Shown piece by piece: positions 1-5,312 of a stretch of DNA of 7,409 nt (within the stretch, counting starts at the first letter, position 1; every line of letters begins with the position of its first letter). The stretch comes from Alphaproteobacteria bacterium (GTDB lineage Bacteria > Pseudomonadota > Alphaproteobacteria > ATCC43930 > CGMCC-115725), in contig JAFAHP010000209.1 in the NCBI GenBank assembly GCA_019237175.1, forward strand, positions 1 through 7,409, given 5' to 3'. The notes beneath the pieces were generated by a model that saw only the letters and a program-made list of their open reading frames with translations, ran no database searches and was not told the origin of the DNA. The translations under genes were made by a program, and so were the position numbers.

Positions 1-441
1 ACCCGACACGAGATGGCGGGTGCGCGGATGGTCGGGACCGCCAAACCGCAACGAGTCGAGAATGGCGATCGGCCGCGCCCCCATCGTGAAGACGTCGCGC
101 AGGATGCCGCCGACCCCGGTCGCCGCCCCCTGATAGGGCTCGATAAACGAGGGATGGTTGTGGCTCTCGATCTTGAAGACGACGGCGTCGCCGTCGCCGA
201 TATCGACGACCCCGGCGTTTTCGCCGGGACCGCAAATGACCTGCGGCCCCGAGGTCGGCAGGGTTTTGAGCCAGATCTTCGAGGATTTATACGAGCAATG
301 TTCGCTCCACATGACCGCGAAGATGCCGAGCTCGGTCAGGTTCGCCGTGCGGCCGAGAATGGCACAGACGCGACCGAACTCGGCTTCGGTCAGCCCATGT
401 TCGGCCGCCAGTTCCGGCGTAACGTTACTGCCGCCGATCAT
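1..441 (-). CDS. purL: Phosphoribosylformylglycinamidine synthase subunit PurL, N-terminal 147 residues (3' end outside window)
   Basis: This is the ATP-dependent synthetase subunit of FGAM synthase. It converts FGAR to FGAM in step 4 of cytosolic purine synthesis, using ammonia delivered by PurQ. The sequence shows the PurL N-terminal signatures: WSEHCSYKSS at residues 45-54, a GPGENAGVVDIGDGDAVVFK stretch at 71-90, ESHNHPS at 92-98 followed by EPYQGAATGVGGILRD, and RTRHLVSG at the window edge. The histidines in EHCSYK and ESHNHPS are the conserved active-site positions of the family. The frame is open through base 1, so the gene continues to the left. The ATG at 441 is the earliest possible start, because an in-frame TAA (451-453) lies three codons upstream. 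It follows purQ after 188 nt, long for subunits of one complex, and that gap holds repeats. The family assignment is very secure. Confidence 0.97.
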   Translation of the reverse strand, partial: MIGGSNVTPELAAEHGLTEAEFGRVCAILGRTANLTELGIFAVMWSEHCSYKSSKIWLKTLPTSGPQVICGPGENAGVVDIGDGDAVVFKIESHNHPSFIEPYQGAATGVGGILRDVFTMGARPIAILDSLRFGGPDHPRTRHLVSG

Positions 442-442
442 A

Positions 443-467
443 GCCGGGCCTTACGGCTTTGCCCGGC
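443..467 (-). promoter_or_regulatory. Hairpin abutting the purL start codon, overlapping its ribosome binding site
   Basis: Read on the coding strand, GCCGGGC and GCCCGGC (461-467 and 443-449) form a perfect 7-bp GC stem with an 11-nt loop, ending one base before the purL ATG. The only Shine-Dalgarno-like sequence, UAAGG (449-453), sits about 7 nt before the start. It is split between the loop and the 3' arm. The stem is visible directly; an effect on purL translation is inference. Confidence 0.5.
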
Positions 468-517
468 GCATCCCCCCCCCGCATGACGAGAGCGGGCGAG
501 AGAGAAGCGCCCTGGGC

Positions 518-603
518 GTAGGGCAGAATAGCACCGCGTATTCCGCCATCGCGGCTCAGCCCCGCATCAAGTTGGCGGAAGGCGCTTTGCTTTTCCGCCC
601 TAC
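518..603. repeat. Inverted pair of 30-nt palindromic elements (REP/BIME-like) between purQ and purL
   Basis: Copy 1 occupies 518-547 on the plus strand and copy 2 occupies 574-603 on the minus strand. Both begin GTAGGGC and end TTCCGCC. By hand alignment they match at 24 of 30 positions with no gaps. Each is itself an imperfect hairpin (522-530 with 539-547; 574-580 with 593-599). The outer GTAGGGC/GCCCTAC ends also pair across the whole unit. The spacer is 26 nt. The pattern resembles the dispersed REP-type repeats beginning GTAGGGCGGA that are common in proteobacterial genomes; that resemblance is from memory and was not searched. Transcribed with the operon, it would give a folded RNA between purQ and purL. 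Confidence 0.7.
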
Positions 604-629
604 CAAAGTCGGCATCGAAGGCGCTTCGC

Positions 630-1319
630 TCATTCCAGCGCGCTCGCGAGCCCTGCAAAAAATGCCGCCCCGTCGGTGCCGCCCAGATCCGGGTCGGTCA
701 CGTTTTCGGGGTGCGGCATCAAGCCGAGCACGGTGCGGCTGTCATTGAGGATGCCAGCGATCGCGCGTGCCGAGCCGTTGAAGTTGGCGTGATCGTCGAG
801 GTTGCCGTCGGGCCCGCAATAGCGGAAGGCGACAAGCCCTTCGTCTTCGAGGCGGTCGAGCGTTTGCGCGTCGGCGGTATAGTTGCCGTCGTGATGCGCG
901 ACCGGGACACGGATTGTCTGGCCGGCTTCGTACCCGCAGGTGAAGATGGTCTGGTTGTTCTCGACCCTGAGACGGGTCTCGCAGCACGTAAACCGCAGCG
1001 ACCGATTGGGCAGCAATGCGCCGGGAAGCATTCCCGCTTCGGTCAGTATCTGAAAGCCGTTGCAGATGCCGAGGATCGGAGTGCCGCGATCAGCACGGGC
1101 GCGGATCTCGCGCATAACAGGCGAATGCGCCGCCATCGCCCCGCAGCGTAGATAGTCGCCGTAGGCAAAACCGCCCGGCAACACAATCAGATCGGCGGCT
1201 GGCAAGGTCGTCTCGCGATGCCAGACTCGCACCGGTTCGCGCCCGCTCGCGCGCTTCAAGGCCATGCAGACGTCCTGCTCGCGGTTCGAGCCAGGGAAAA
1301 TCACGACGACCGATTTCAC
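630..1319 (-). CDS. purQ: Phosphoribosylformylglycinamidine synthase subunit PurQ (glutamine amidotransferase)
   Basis: PurQ hydrolyses glutamine and passes ammonia to PurL for FGAM synthesis. The 229-residue product is a class I (triad) glutaminase of normal PurQ length. It has the N-terminal VVVIFPGSNREQD, LPGGFAYGDYLRCGAMA at 47-63, the nucleophile elbow GICNGFQ with Cys86, and the MPHPE motif giving His203 and Glu205, so the catalytic triad is complete. Start: GTG at 1319, giving MKSVVVIFPG. An in-frame TGA three codons upstream excludes anything longer, and a GAGG lies about 4 nt upstream. It lies downstream of purS across a repeat-filled 209-nt spacer and upstream of purL across 188 nt. 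Such wide gaps are unusual for this trio but do not break the order. The assignment is very secure. Confidence 0.98.
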   Translation of the reverse strand: MKSVVVIFPGSNREQDVCMALKRASGREPVRVWHRETTLPAADLIVLPGGFAYGDYLRCGAMAAHSPVMREIRARADRGTPILGICNGFQILTEAGMLPGALLPNRSLRFTCCETRLRVENNQTIFTCGYEAGQTIRVPVAHHDGNYTADAQTLDRLEDEGLVAFRYCGPDGNLDDHANFNGSARAIAGILNDSRTVLGLMPHPENVTDPDLGGTDGAAFFAGLASALE

Positions 1320-1350
1320 CGCGCCTCAACCTCTGATTTGACGAGCGGCG

Positions 1351-1404
1351 TCGTCGCCCCGGCGAAAGCGAGGGCCCAGAGCCTGCCCCTGGCATGAACA
1401 GGGG
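1351..1404. repeat. REP-like palindromic repeat segment between purS and purQ
   Basis: A CCCCGGCGAAAGC core (1357-1369) followed by GGGCCCAGAG resembles the dispersed alphaproteobacterial intergenic repeats whose minus-strand translation reads like PRFRRGDD, as it does here. Next to it is a perfect 6-bp stem, CCCCTG (1386-1391) with CAGGGG (1399-1404), around a 7-nt loop. Family membership is recalled from general pattern familiarity; a genome-wide copy count would settle it. Confidence 0.45.
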
Positions 1405-1423
1405 GCCAGCGACGGAGATCTCT

Positions 1424-1471
1424 GCCCCCGGGCTTCGCACCCACGGGCCTTCGCACGCGTAACCCGGGGGC
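1424..1471. repeat. 9-bp perfect inverted repeat enclosing a short direct repeat
   Basis: GCCCCCGGG (1424-1432) is exactly complementary to CCCGGGGGC (1463-1471). The 30-nt interior, with its flank, holds two near-identical copies of GGGCTTCGCAC (1430-1440) and GGGCCTTCGCAC (1445-1456). It lies in the noncoding purS-purQ spacer. It may be part of a larger repeat together with the segment just to its left. Confidence 0.5.
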
Positions 1472-1489
1472 CGCTTGCGCAGGACCGAC

Positions 1490-1530
1490 GATGGACCATT
1501 GATCCCGACGGCATGTTGAGGTGGTCCATC
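1490..1530 (-). promoter_or_regulatory. Stem-loop overlapping the purS stop codon
   Basis: GATGGACCA (1490-1498) and TGGTCCATC (1522-1530) are perfect 9-bp inverted arms separated by 23 nt. The second arm overlaps two bases of the purS TGA (1529-1531). No run of T follows in the transcribed direction, so it is not a typical intrinsic terminator. An RNA-stabilising or attenuating hairpin between purS and purQ is possible but inferred. Confidence 0.45.
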
Positions 1531-1768
1531 AGCCCAAATCTATCGTGTAATCTTCGATCACCGGGTTGGCGAGCAGCTCCTTACACATCGCCTCCAGCGC
1601 GGCGCAGGCGCGCGTCGGATCGGTTTCGGCAAGTTCAAGTTCGATCAGCTTGCCCTGCCTGACCTCGTCAATCCCGGTAAACCCCAGTGCTGCGAGCGCA
1701 TTGCCGATCGCCTTGCCCTGGGGATCGAGCACACCCCGTTTGAGGCTTACATGGACGCGGGCTTTCAT
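1529..1768 (-). CDS. purS: Phosphoribosylformylglycinamidine synthase subunit PurS
   Basis: PurS is the small structural subunit that bridges PurQ and PurL in FGAM synthetase and helps couple glutaminase to synthetase. The 79-residue product has the normal PurS length and features: a beta-strand opening MKARVHVSLKRGVLDPQGKA, the helix IGNALAALGF, then VRQGKLIELEL and the C-terminal strand VIEDYTIDLG. The start at 1768 was chosen because MKARVxV is the usual family N-terminus. An in-frame ATG at 1801 would add 11 residues (MRPILDLSIIP), and neither ATG has a strong Shine-Dalgarno. The reading frame stays open to 1897, inside the NRDE gene, but the extra arginine-rich translation is a shadow of that gene. 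It sits 76 nt downstream of the NRDE gene rather than of purC. Confidence 0.95.
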   Translation of the reverse strand: MKARVHVSLKRGVLDPQGKAIGNALAALGFTGIDEVRQGKLIELELAETDPTRACAALEAMCKELLANPVIEDYTIDLG

Positions 1769-1844
1769 CGGAATGATCGAAAGGTCGAGGATTGGACGCA
1801 TATGGCGATGGTTCTCACCCGCTGCAACACTGCGTGGCGACGGG

Positions 1845-2594
1845 TCAGGCGAGGCTGATCTCCCGCCACGGCGTCTCCTCCGGCAACCACGACGCAAATC
1901 GAAATACCGGCCGCAATTCGGGTTCGGCGCGAGTCGGTAATGCGATCAGTGCGCTCGAGGTGGTCCCGTAGCCGTCGCTGCGAAATCGCATCGCCGCGGC
2001 GGCCGGTTCGCCGGATGGCGCCCGGTTGCTGCCGAGCAGCTGCTCCCAACCCGTCCACTCGCCGCGCTCGGGCTCCGGCACCGGCCAGGCCCGGAACGCT
2101 GGCATCGCAAGTTGCAATCTGCGGCTGCCAGGGTCGTCGACATCGCCAGCGGCAATCAGCGACAACCCGTCCTTCAACGGGCGCACCCCGACCCGGCGGC
2201 CGCCCGCATGACGCAGCCAAAAGCCGTCTTTTTCGTCGGCGATGATCAGGTTGAAGGTGCGGTAAGCATCGGGGTCGAGATAGGACAAGGCCTGGGCGGC
2301 CTCGACGGCGTCGGCGTGGTCGAGCGCCTCCAGCACCAACTCGCCGCGCGACCGCCGGCCGGGTGCCGGTCCCAGCGAGCCGGTGCGGTTCAGCACTGCG
2401 GCAACGACCCCCCAATCGTTGACCCCCAGCCACGAGCCTCCGGCGAGAAGATCGAACCCGCCGACCACCTCCGGCCGATCAGGCCAGTGCCGGGCGGGCG
2501 CTTGCCACCGCCGGTCGATCATCTCGTCACGGTTGGCGCCGATCAGCACCGGCCAGCGATGCGCCGGACGGCGCAGGATTACGAGCGTACACAT
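1845..2594 (-). CDS. NRDE family protein (TANGO2-like, DUF833)
   Basis: The protein belongs to the NRDE/TANGO2 family, which is widespread in bacteria and eukaryotes and has no settled enzymatic reaction. Starting at the ATG at 2594 it has 249 residues and begins MCTLVIL, leaving Cys2 next to the initiator. That N-terminal Cys is typical of the family and fits its proposed Ntn-hydrolase-like fold. The name-giving NRDE tetrapeptide is at 21-24 in LIGANRDE. It is followed by AGGSWLGVNDWGVVAAVLNR (51-70), FNLIIADEKDGFWLRH (114-129) and a C-terminal TTSSALIALP (211-220). A 14-residue upstream extension from a TTG at 2636 is in frame but lacks family character, so it was dropped. The gene diverges from the zeta-subunit gene and is the first gene upstream of purS, in a place where I would expect purC. 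There is no signal peptide or membrane segment. Confidence 0.9.
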   Translation of the reverse strand: MCTLVILRRPAHRWPVLIGANRDEMIDRRWQAPARHWPDRPEVVGGFDLLAGGSWLGVNDWGVVAAVLNRTGSLGPAPGRRSRGELVLEALDHADAVEAAQALSYLDPDAYRTFNLIIADEKDGFWLRHAGGRRVGVRPLKDGLSLIAAGDVDDPGSRRLQLAMPAFRAWPVPEPERGEWTGWEQLLGSNRAPSGEPAAAAMRFRSDGYGTTSSALIALPTRAEPELRPVFRFASWLPEETPWREISLA

Positions 2595-2692
2595 GCGGCG
2601 TTGAGCATTGCTGCCTTGCCGCTCTGGACGCGCCAAGCCATATCGAAAGCTTGGCCGTCGATCGCGAGCAGCAATTTTTGAATGAGGGGATG
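2595..2692. promoter_or_regulatory. Divergent intergenic region with a 7-bp inverted repeat and a weak promoter candidate
   Basis: These 98 nt separate the minus-strand NRDE gene from the plus-strand zeta gene and must hold the start signals of both unless the NRDE gene is read from farther upstream. GCCAAGC (2632-2638) and GCTTGGC (2649-2655) form a perfect inverted repeat around a 10-nt centre. On the plus strand, TTGCCG (2616-2621), 17 nt, then CATATC (2639-2644) is a weak sigma70-like pair whose -10 falls in the centre of the palindrome. The palindrome is certain; the promoter and operator roles are inference. Confidence 0.35.
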
Positions 2693-3013
2693 ATGCCGAC
2701 TTTTGCCGACCGCGAAAGGGAATTCGAGGAGCGCTTCAAACACGATCAAGAGTTTCAATTCAAAGTGAGGGCACGACGCAACCGTCTCTTGGGTCTATGG
2801 GCGGCTCAGCGTTTGGGGCTACTTGGCGAGGCCGCCGAGGCGTACGGCAAGCACGTCGTCGATGCTCAGTTCGAACCGGGCGGCGACAAAAACGTCGTCA
2901 CCAAGGTGGCGACCGACCTCGGCGCCAAGGATCCGACCATTACCGCCGCCCGCGTTACGTTCGAAATGGAGCACTTCGCCGAGCAAGCCAAACAGCAGCT
3001 ACTAAGAGAATAA
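2693..3013 (+). CDS. DUF1476 protein, zeta-type inhibitor subunit of F1Fo-ATP synthase
   Basis: The family founder is the Paracoccus denitrificans zeta subunit, which binds F1-ATPase and blocks ATP hydrolysis through its N-terminal region. The 106-residue product has the normal length and is soluble and largely helical. Family hallmarks are FADREREFEERFKHDQEFQFK (4-24), ARRNRLLGLWAAQRLGL (27-43), the region around AYGKHVV (50-56) and a closing helix rich in Glu and Gln. Two ATGs lie in tandem at 2690 and 2693. The second was chosen because GAGG (2684-2687) is 5 nt from it but only 2 nt from the first. A longer TTG-initiated frame from 2651 was rejected for lack of a binding site and of family similarity. 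In many alphaproteobacteria this gene sits between purB and purC (recalled). Here it is the only plus-strand gene. Whether this homologue inhibits ATPase is inferred; not all family members do so strongly. Confidence 0.92.
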   Translation: MPTFADREREFEERFKHDQEFQFKVRARRNRLLGLWAAQRLGLLGEAAEAYGKHVVDAQFEPGGDKNVVTKVATDLGAKDPTITAARVTFEMEHFAEQAKQQLLRE

Positions 3014-3119
3014 GCGCGAAAATCCCGTCTCCCGCAATGCGCTAGAGGGGCGATGCATGACCATTGAGGGCTTGGCATTTTGGTGGCCGCCCCCGCGTCG
3101 CCGGTCATATCCCTTAAAC

Positions 3120-3995
3120 TTAAACCGGACGATCGCCTTTTACCGTGACCCGATGCCCGGAGCGGGTATGGGGCCAATAATCCCACATCGCATGATGCTG
3201 GACGCAGCGGTTGTCCCAGAACGCGATCGAATTCTCCTGCCAGCGAAAGCGGCATTGGAACAGTGGGTTCGCCATGTGCTTAAACAGGTATTGCAGGATG
3301 CCGGTGCTTTCGTCGCGTGGTATTCCGTTGATGTAGCGGGTGAACCCCTCGTTGACGTAGAGCGCCCTTCGGCCGGTTACAGGATGCGTGCGGATAATCG
3401 GATGATCGGCGAAGGGATAGCTCTCTTTGTCCTTTATGCCGTAATTGGCGTATTGCCCGCGATAATGCTCACCGTCATGGCGCGCGGTCAGCCCTTCGAG
3501 ATAGGTCTTCATCCGGTCGCTCAGCGCCTCATAGGCTGCATACATGTTGGCGAACAATGTGTCTCCGCCGCGTGGCGGGCATTTGCGGATATAGAGGATG
3601 CTGCCCATCGGCGGCTCGGGGTCGCAGGACACGTCGCTGTGCCAGCCTTCGCCATTGGCACGCGGGCTGTCCTTGTCGGCGTGGATGATCATTAGCTCAG
3701 GATGCGCCGGCGCACATGGCGCTGCCGGATGAATGTGCAGGTCGCCGAACAGCCGCCCGAAAGCGAGATGCTGGTCCTCGGTCAGATGCTGGTCGCGGAA
3801 AAAGATGACGAGATTTTCAGCCAGGGCGCGGTGGATCTCGTCCATTTGCCGATTGCTGATTTCGCGTAAATCGACCGTACCGATCTCGCCGCCGATGATC
3901 GGGGTCAATTTGTCGACCGTGATCGTCTCATAGGGCGCGGCCTCCTCTGGGGCGTATTTAATGCGCGGGCCGTTCCTGCTGCGCAGCGAGCTCAT
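3120..3995 (-). CDS. TauD/TfdA family Fe(II)/2-oxoglutarate-dependent dioxygenase
   Basis: Enzymes of this family hydroxylate a substrate (taurine, 2,4-D, other sulfonates or carboxylates) while decarboxylating 2-oxoglutarate to succinate. The 291-residue product is of family length and has the full active site: the iron ligands HxD at His119 and Asp121 (GWHSDVSC) and distal His267 in WDNRCVQHHA. Arg282 matches the 2-oxoglutarate-binding arginine, 15 residues after the distal His as in E. coli TauD. Thr146 in GGDTLFANMYAAYEAL matches another co-substrate contact. The ATG at 3995 has an AGGAGGA ribosome site 5 nt upstream. The gene begins 21 nt after the purB stop, so it is probably cotranscribed with purB, and it converges on the zeta gene. 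There is no sulfonate or taurine transporter gene nearby, so the name taurine dioxygenase is not justified. The substrate is unknown. Confidence 0.93.
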   Translation of the reverse strand: MSSLRSRNGPRIKYAPEEAAPYETITVDKLTPIIGGEIGTVDLREISNRQMDEIHRALAENLVIFFRDQHLTEDQHLAFGRLFGDLHIHPAAPCAPAHPELMIIHADKDSPRANGEGWHSDVSCDPEPPMGSILYIRKCPPRGGDTLFANMYAAYEALSDRMKTYLEGLTARHDGEHYRGQYANYGIKDKESYPFADHPIIRTHPVTGRRALYVNEGFTRYINGIPRDESTGILQYLFKHMANPLFQCRFRWQENSIAFWDNRCVQHHAMWDYWPHTRSGHRVTVKGDRPV

Positions 3996-4000
3996 CCCGT

Positions 4001-4007
4001 TCCTCCT
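4001..4007 (-). promoter_or_regulatory. Strong Shine-Dalgarno of the dioxygenase gene
   Basis: AGGAGGA on the coding strand lies 5 nt before the ATG at 3995, within the 21-nt purB-dioxygenase gap. It fixes the start codon and is the best ribosome binding site seen in the window. This suggests the distal gene of the transcript can be translated strongly. Confidence 0.8.
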
Positions 4008-4016
4008 GGATTTCCG

Positions 4017-5312
4017 TCATTCACCAAAGACGCGGCGAAAAATCGTGTCGACGTGTTTCAAATGATAGGCGGTCTCGAACAGGCCGTCGATCGTTTGCGG
4101 GTCGAGAAAGCGTCCGATTTCGCGATCCGCCTTCAGCAACTCGGCGAACCGCCCGTGGCCCTGCCACGCGGCCATCGCATGGCGCTGGACGGCGGTATAG
4201 GCGTCCTCGCGGCTCATACCGGCTTGGGTCAGGGCCAACAGCACCCGCTGTGAATCGACGAGCCCGCCCAGCGATTCGAGGTTCTCGCGCATCCGCTCGG
4301 GATAGACGACAAGCCGGTCGACAAGCCCGGTCAATCGGACCAGCGCAAAATCGAGCGCGATCGTGGCATCGGGTGCGATGACGCGCTCGACCGAGGAATG
4401 CGAAATGTCACGCTCGTGCCATAGCGCAATGTTTTCGGTCGCCGGCCCCACCGTCGAGCGGACCAGCCGGGCGAGCCCGGTTATGTTTTCCGAAAGCACC
4501 GGGTTGCGCTTGTGCGGCATCGCCGAGGAGCCCTTTTGCCCGGGCGAGAAATATTCCTCGGCCTCACGCACTTCGGTGCGCTGCAAATGGCGGATCTCGA
4601 TCGCCAGTCGCTCGATGCCGGCCGCGATCAAGGCTAAAGCCATAAAGAATTGGGCATGCCGGTCGCGCGGGATGATTTGGGTCGAGATCGGCTCGGGTTC
4701 GAGATCGAGCTTTTTGGCGACATAGGCTTCGACCCGGGGGTCGATATTGGCAAAGGTGCCGACCGCACCCGAAATGGCACAAGTCGCAATCGCTTTGCGC
4801 GCGGCAACAAGCCGCTCACGGTTGCGGGCGAATTCGGCCCAGTGGCCGGCGAGTTTGAGCCCGAAGGTCGTCGGCTCGGCATGGATGCCGTGGCTGCGGC
4901 CGATTGTCGGCGTGGATTTATGCTCGAAAGCGCGGCGTTTGGTTGCTGCGAGTAGCGCGTCGAGATCGGCGAGCAGCAGATCGGAGGCCTGTTTCAGCTG
5001 CACCGCAAGGCAGGTATCGAGGACGTCGCTCGACGTCATGCCCTGATGGACAAAGCGCGCTTTGGGACCGACATGCTCGGCGAGATCGGTCAAGAACGCG
5101 ATGGTCTCATGATGAACCTCGCCCTCGATCTCGCGGATGCGATCGACCTCAAAGGCGCCTCGCTCGCGGACGGCCTTCGCCACGCCGCCGGGAATAATGC
5201 CGAGCTCTTCCTGCGCCTCGCAGGCATAGGTCTCGATATCGAGCTGGATGCGGAAGTAGTTTTCCGGCGCCCAGATGCGTGCCATCTCGGGCCGGGTGTA
5301 GCGCGGGATCAC
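4017..5312 (-). CDS. purB: Adenylosuccinate lyase
   Basis: PurB releases fumarate from SAICAR (giving AICAR) and from adenylosuccinate (giving AMP), acting twice in purine synthesis and in the purine nucleotide cycle. The 431-residue product has the standard bacterial length. It opens with MIPRYTRPEMARIW and carries HHET with His68, FVHQGMTSSD (87-96) with His89, and RSHGIHAEPTTFG with the catalytic His141. The fumarase/aspartase signature GSSAMPHKRNP is at 261-271, with its serines in the mobile catalytic loop. His68, His89 and His141 fall at the same numbers as in the Bacillus subtilis enzyme. The start is a GTG at 5312 that overlaps the TGA of the acetyltransferase gene (GTGA), a classic translational-coupling arrangement. 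The dioxygenase gene follows 21 nt downstream. The assignment is very secure. Confidence 0.98.
   Translation of the reverse strand: MIPRYTRPEMARIWAPENYFRIQLDIETYACEAQEELGIIPGGVAKAVRERGAFEVDRIREIEGEVHHETIAFLTDLAEHVGPKARFVHQGMTSSDVLDTCLAVQLKQASDLLLADLDALLAATKRRAFEHKSTPTIGRSHGIHAEPTTFGLKLAGHWAEFARNRERLVAARKAIATCAISGAVGTFANIDPRVEAYVAKKLDLEPEPISTQIIPRDRHAQFFMALALIAAGIERLAIEIRHLQRTEVREAEEYFSPGQKGSSAMPHKRNPVLSENITGLARLVRSTVGPATENIALWHERDISHSSVERVIAPDATIALDFALVRLTGLVDRLVVYPERMRENLESLGGLVDSQRVLLALTQAGMSREDAYTAVQRHAMAAWQGHGRFAELLKADREIGRFLDPQTIDGLFETAYHLKHVDTIFRRVFGE

Noticed and set aside
616..628. CGAAG/CTTCG hairpin just after the purQ stop as a terminator
   Set aside because: The stem is only 5 bp with a 3-nt loop and there is no U-tract, so it is too weak to call.
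13..748. Plus-strand open frames of 157 and 196 codons
   Set aside because: They lie antisense to purL and purQ and across the repeat spacer; their translations are arginine/proline-rich or low in family character and disagree with two certain minus-strand genes.
2579..2674. 31-residue minus-strand frame (TTG start) overlapping the NRDE start, a possible leader peptide
   Set aside because: It reads plausibly (AIDGQAFDMAWRVQSGK) but has only a TTG start, no ribosome site and no known relative that I recognise. Chance openness in GC-rich DNA is enough to explain it.
2651..2692. 14-residue upstream extension of the zeta subunit from a TTG
   Set aside because: There is no Shine-Dalgarno before the TTG, while GAGG is well placed before the ATG at 2693, where family similarity begins.
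3014..3119. Bidirectional terminator between the convergent zeta and dioxygenase genes
   Set aside because: I found only short, poorly spaced complementary segments and no stem followed by a T-run on either strand. Termination must occur here or nearby but is not visible.
3057..3695. Plus-strand 212-codon frame opposite the dioxygenase gene
   Set aside because: It is antisense to a dioxygenase with a complete active site. It has no recognisable domain and no good ribosome binding site.
3120..3995. Naming the dioxygenase tauD
   Set aside because: Active-site residues are shared by the whole TauD/TfdA family, and no taurine uptake genes are nearby, so the substrate is not supported.
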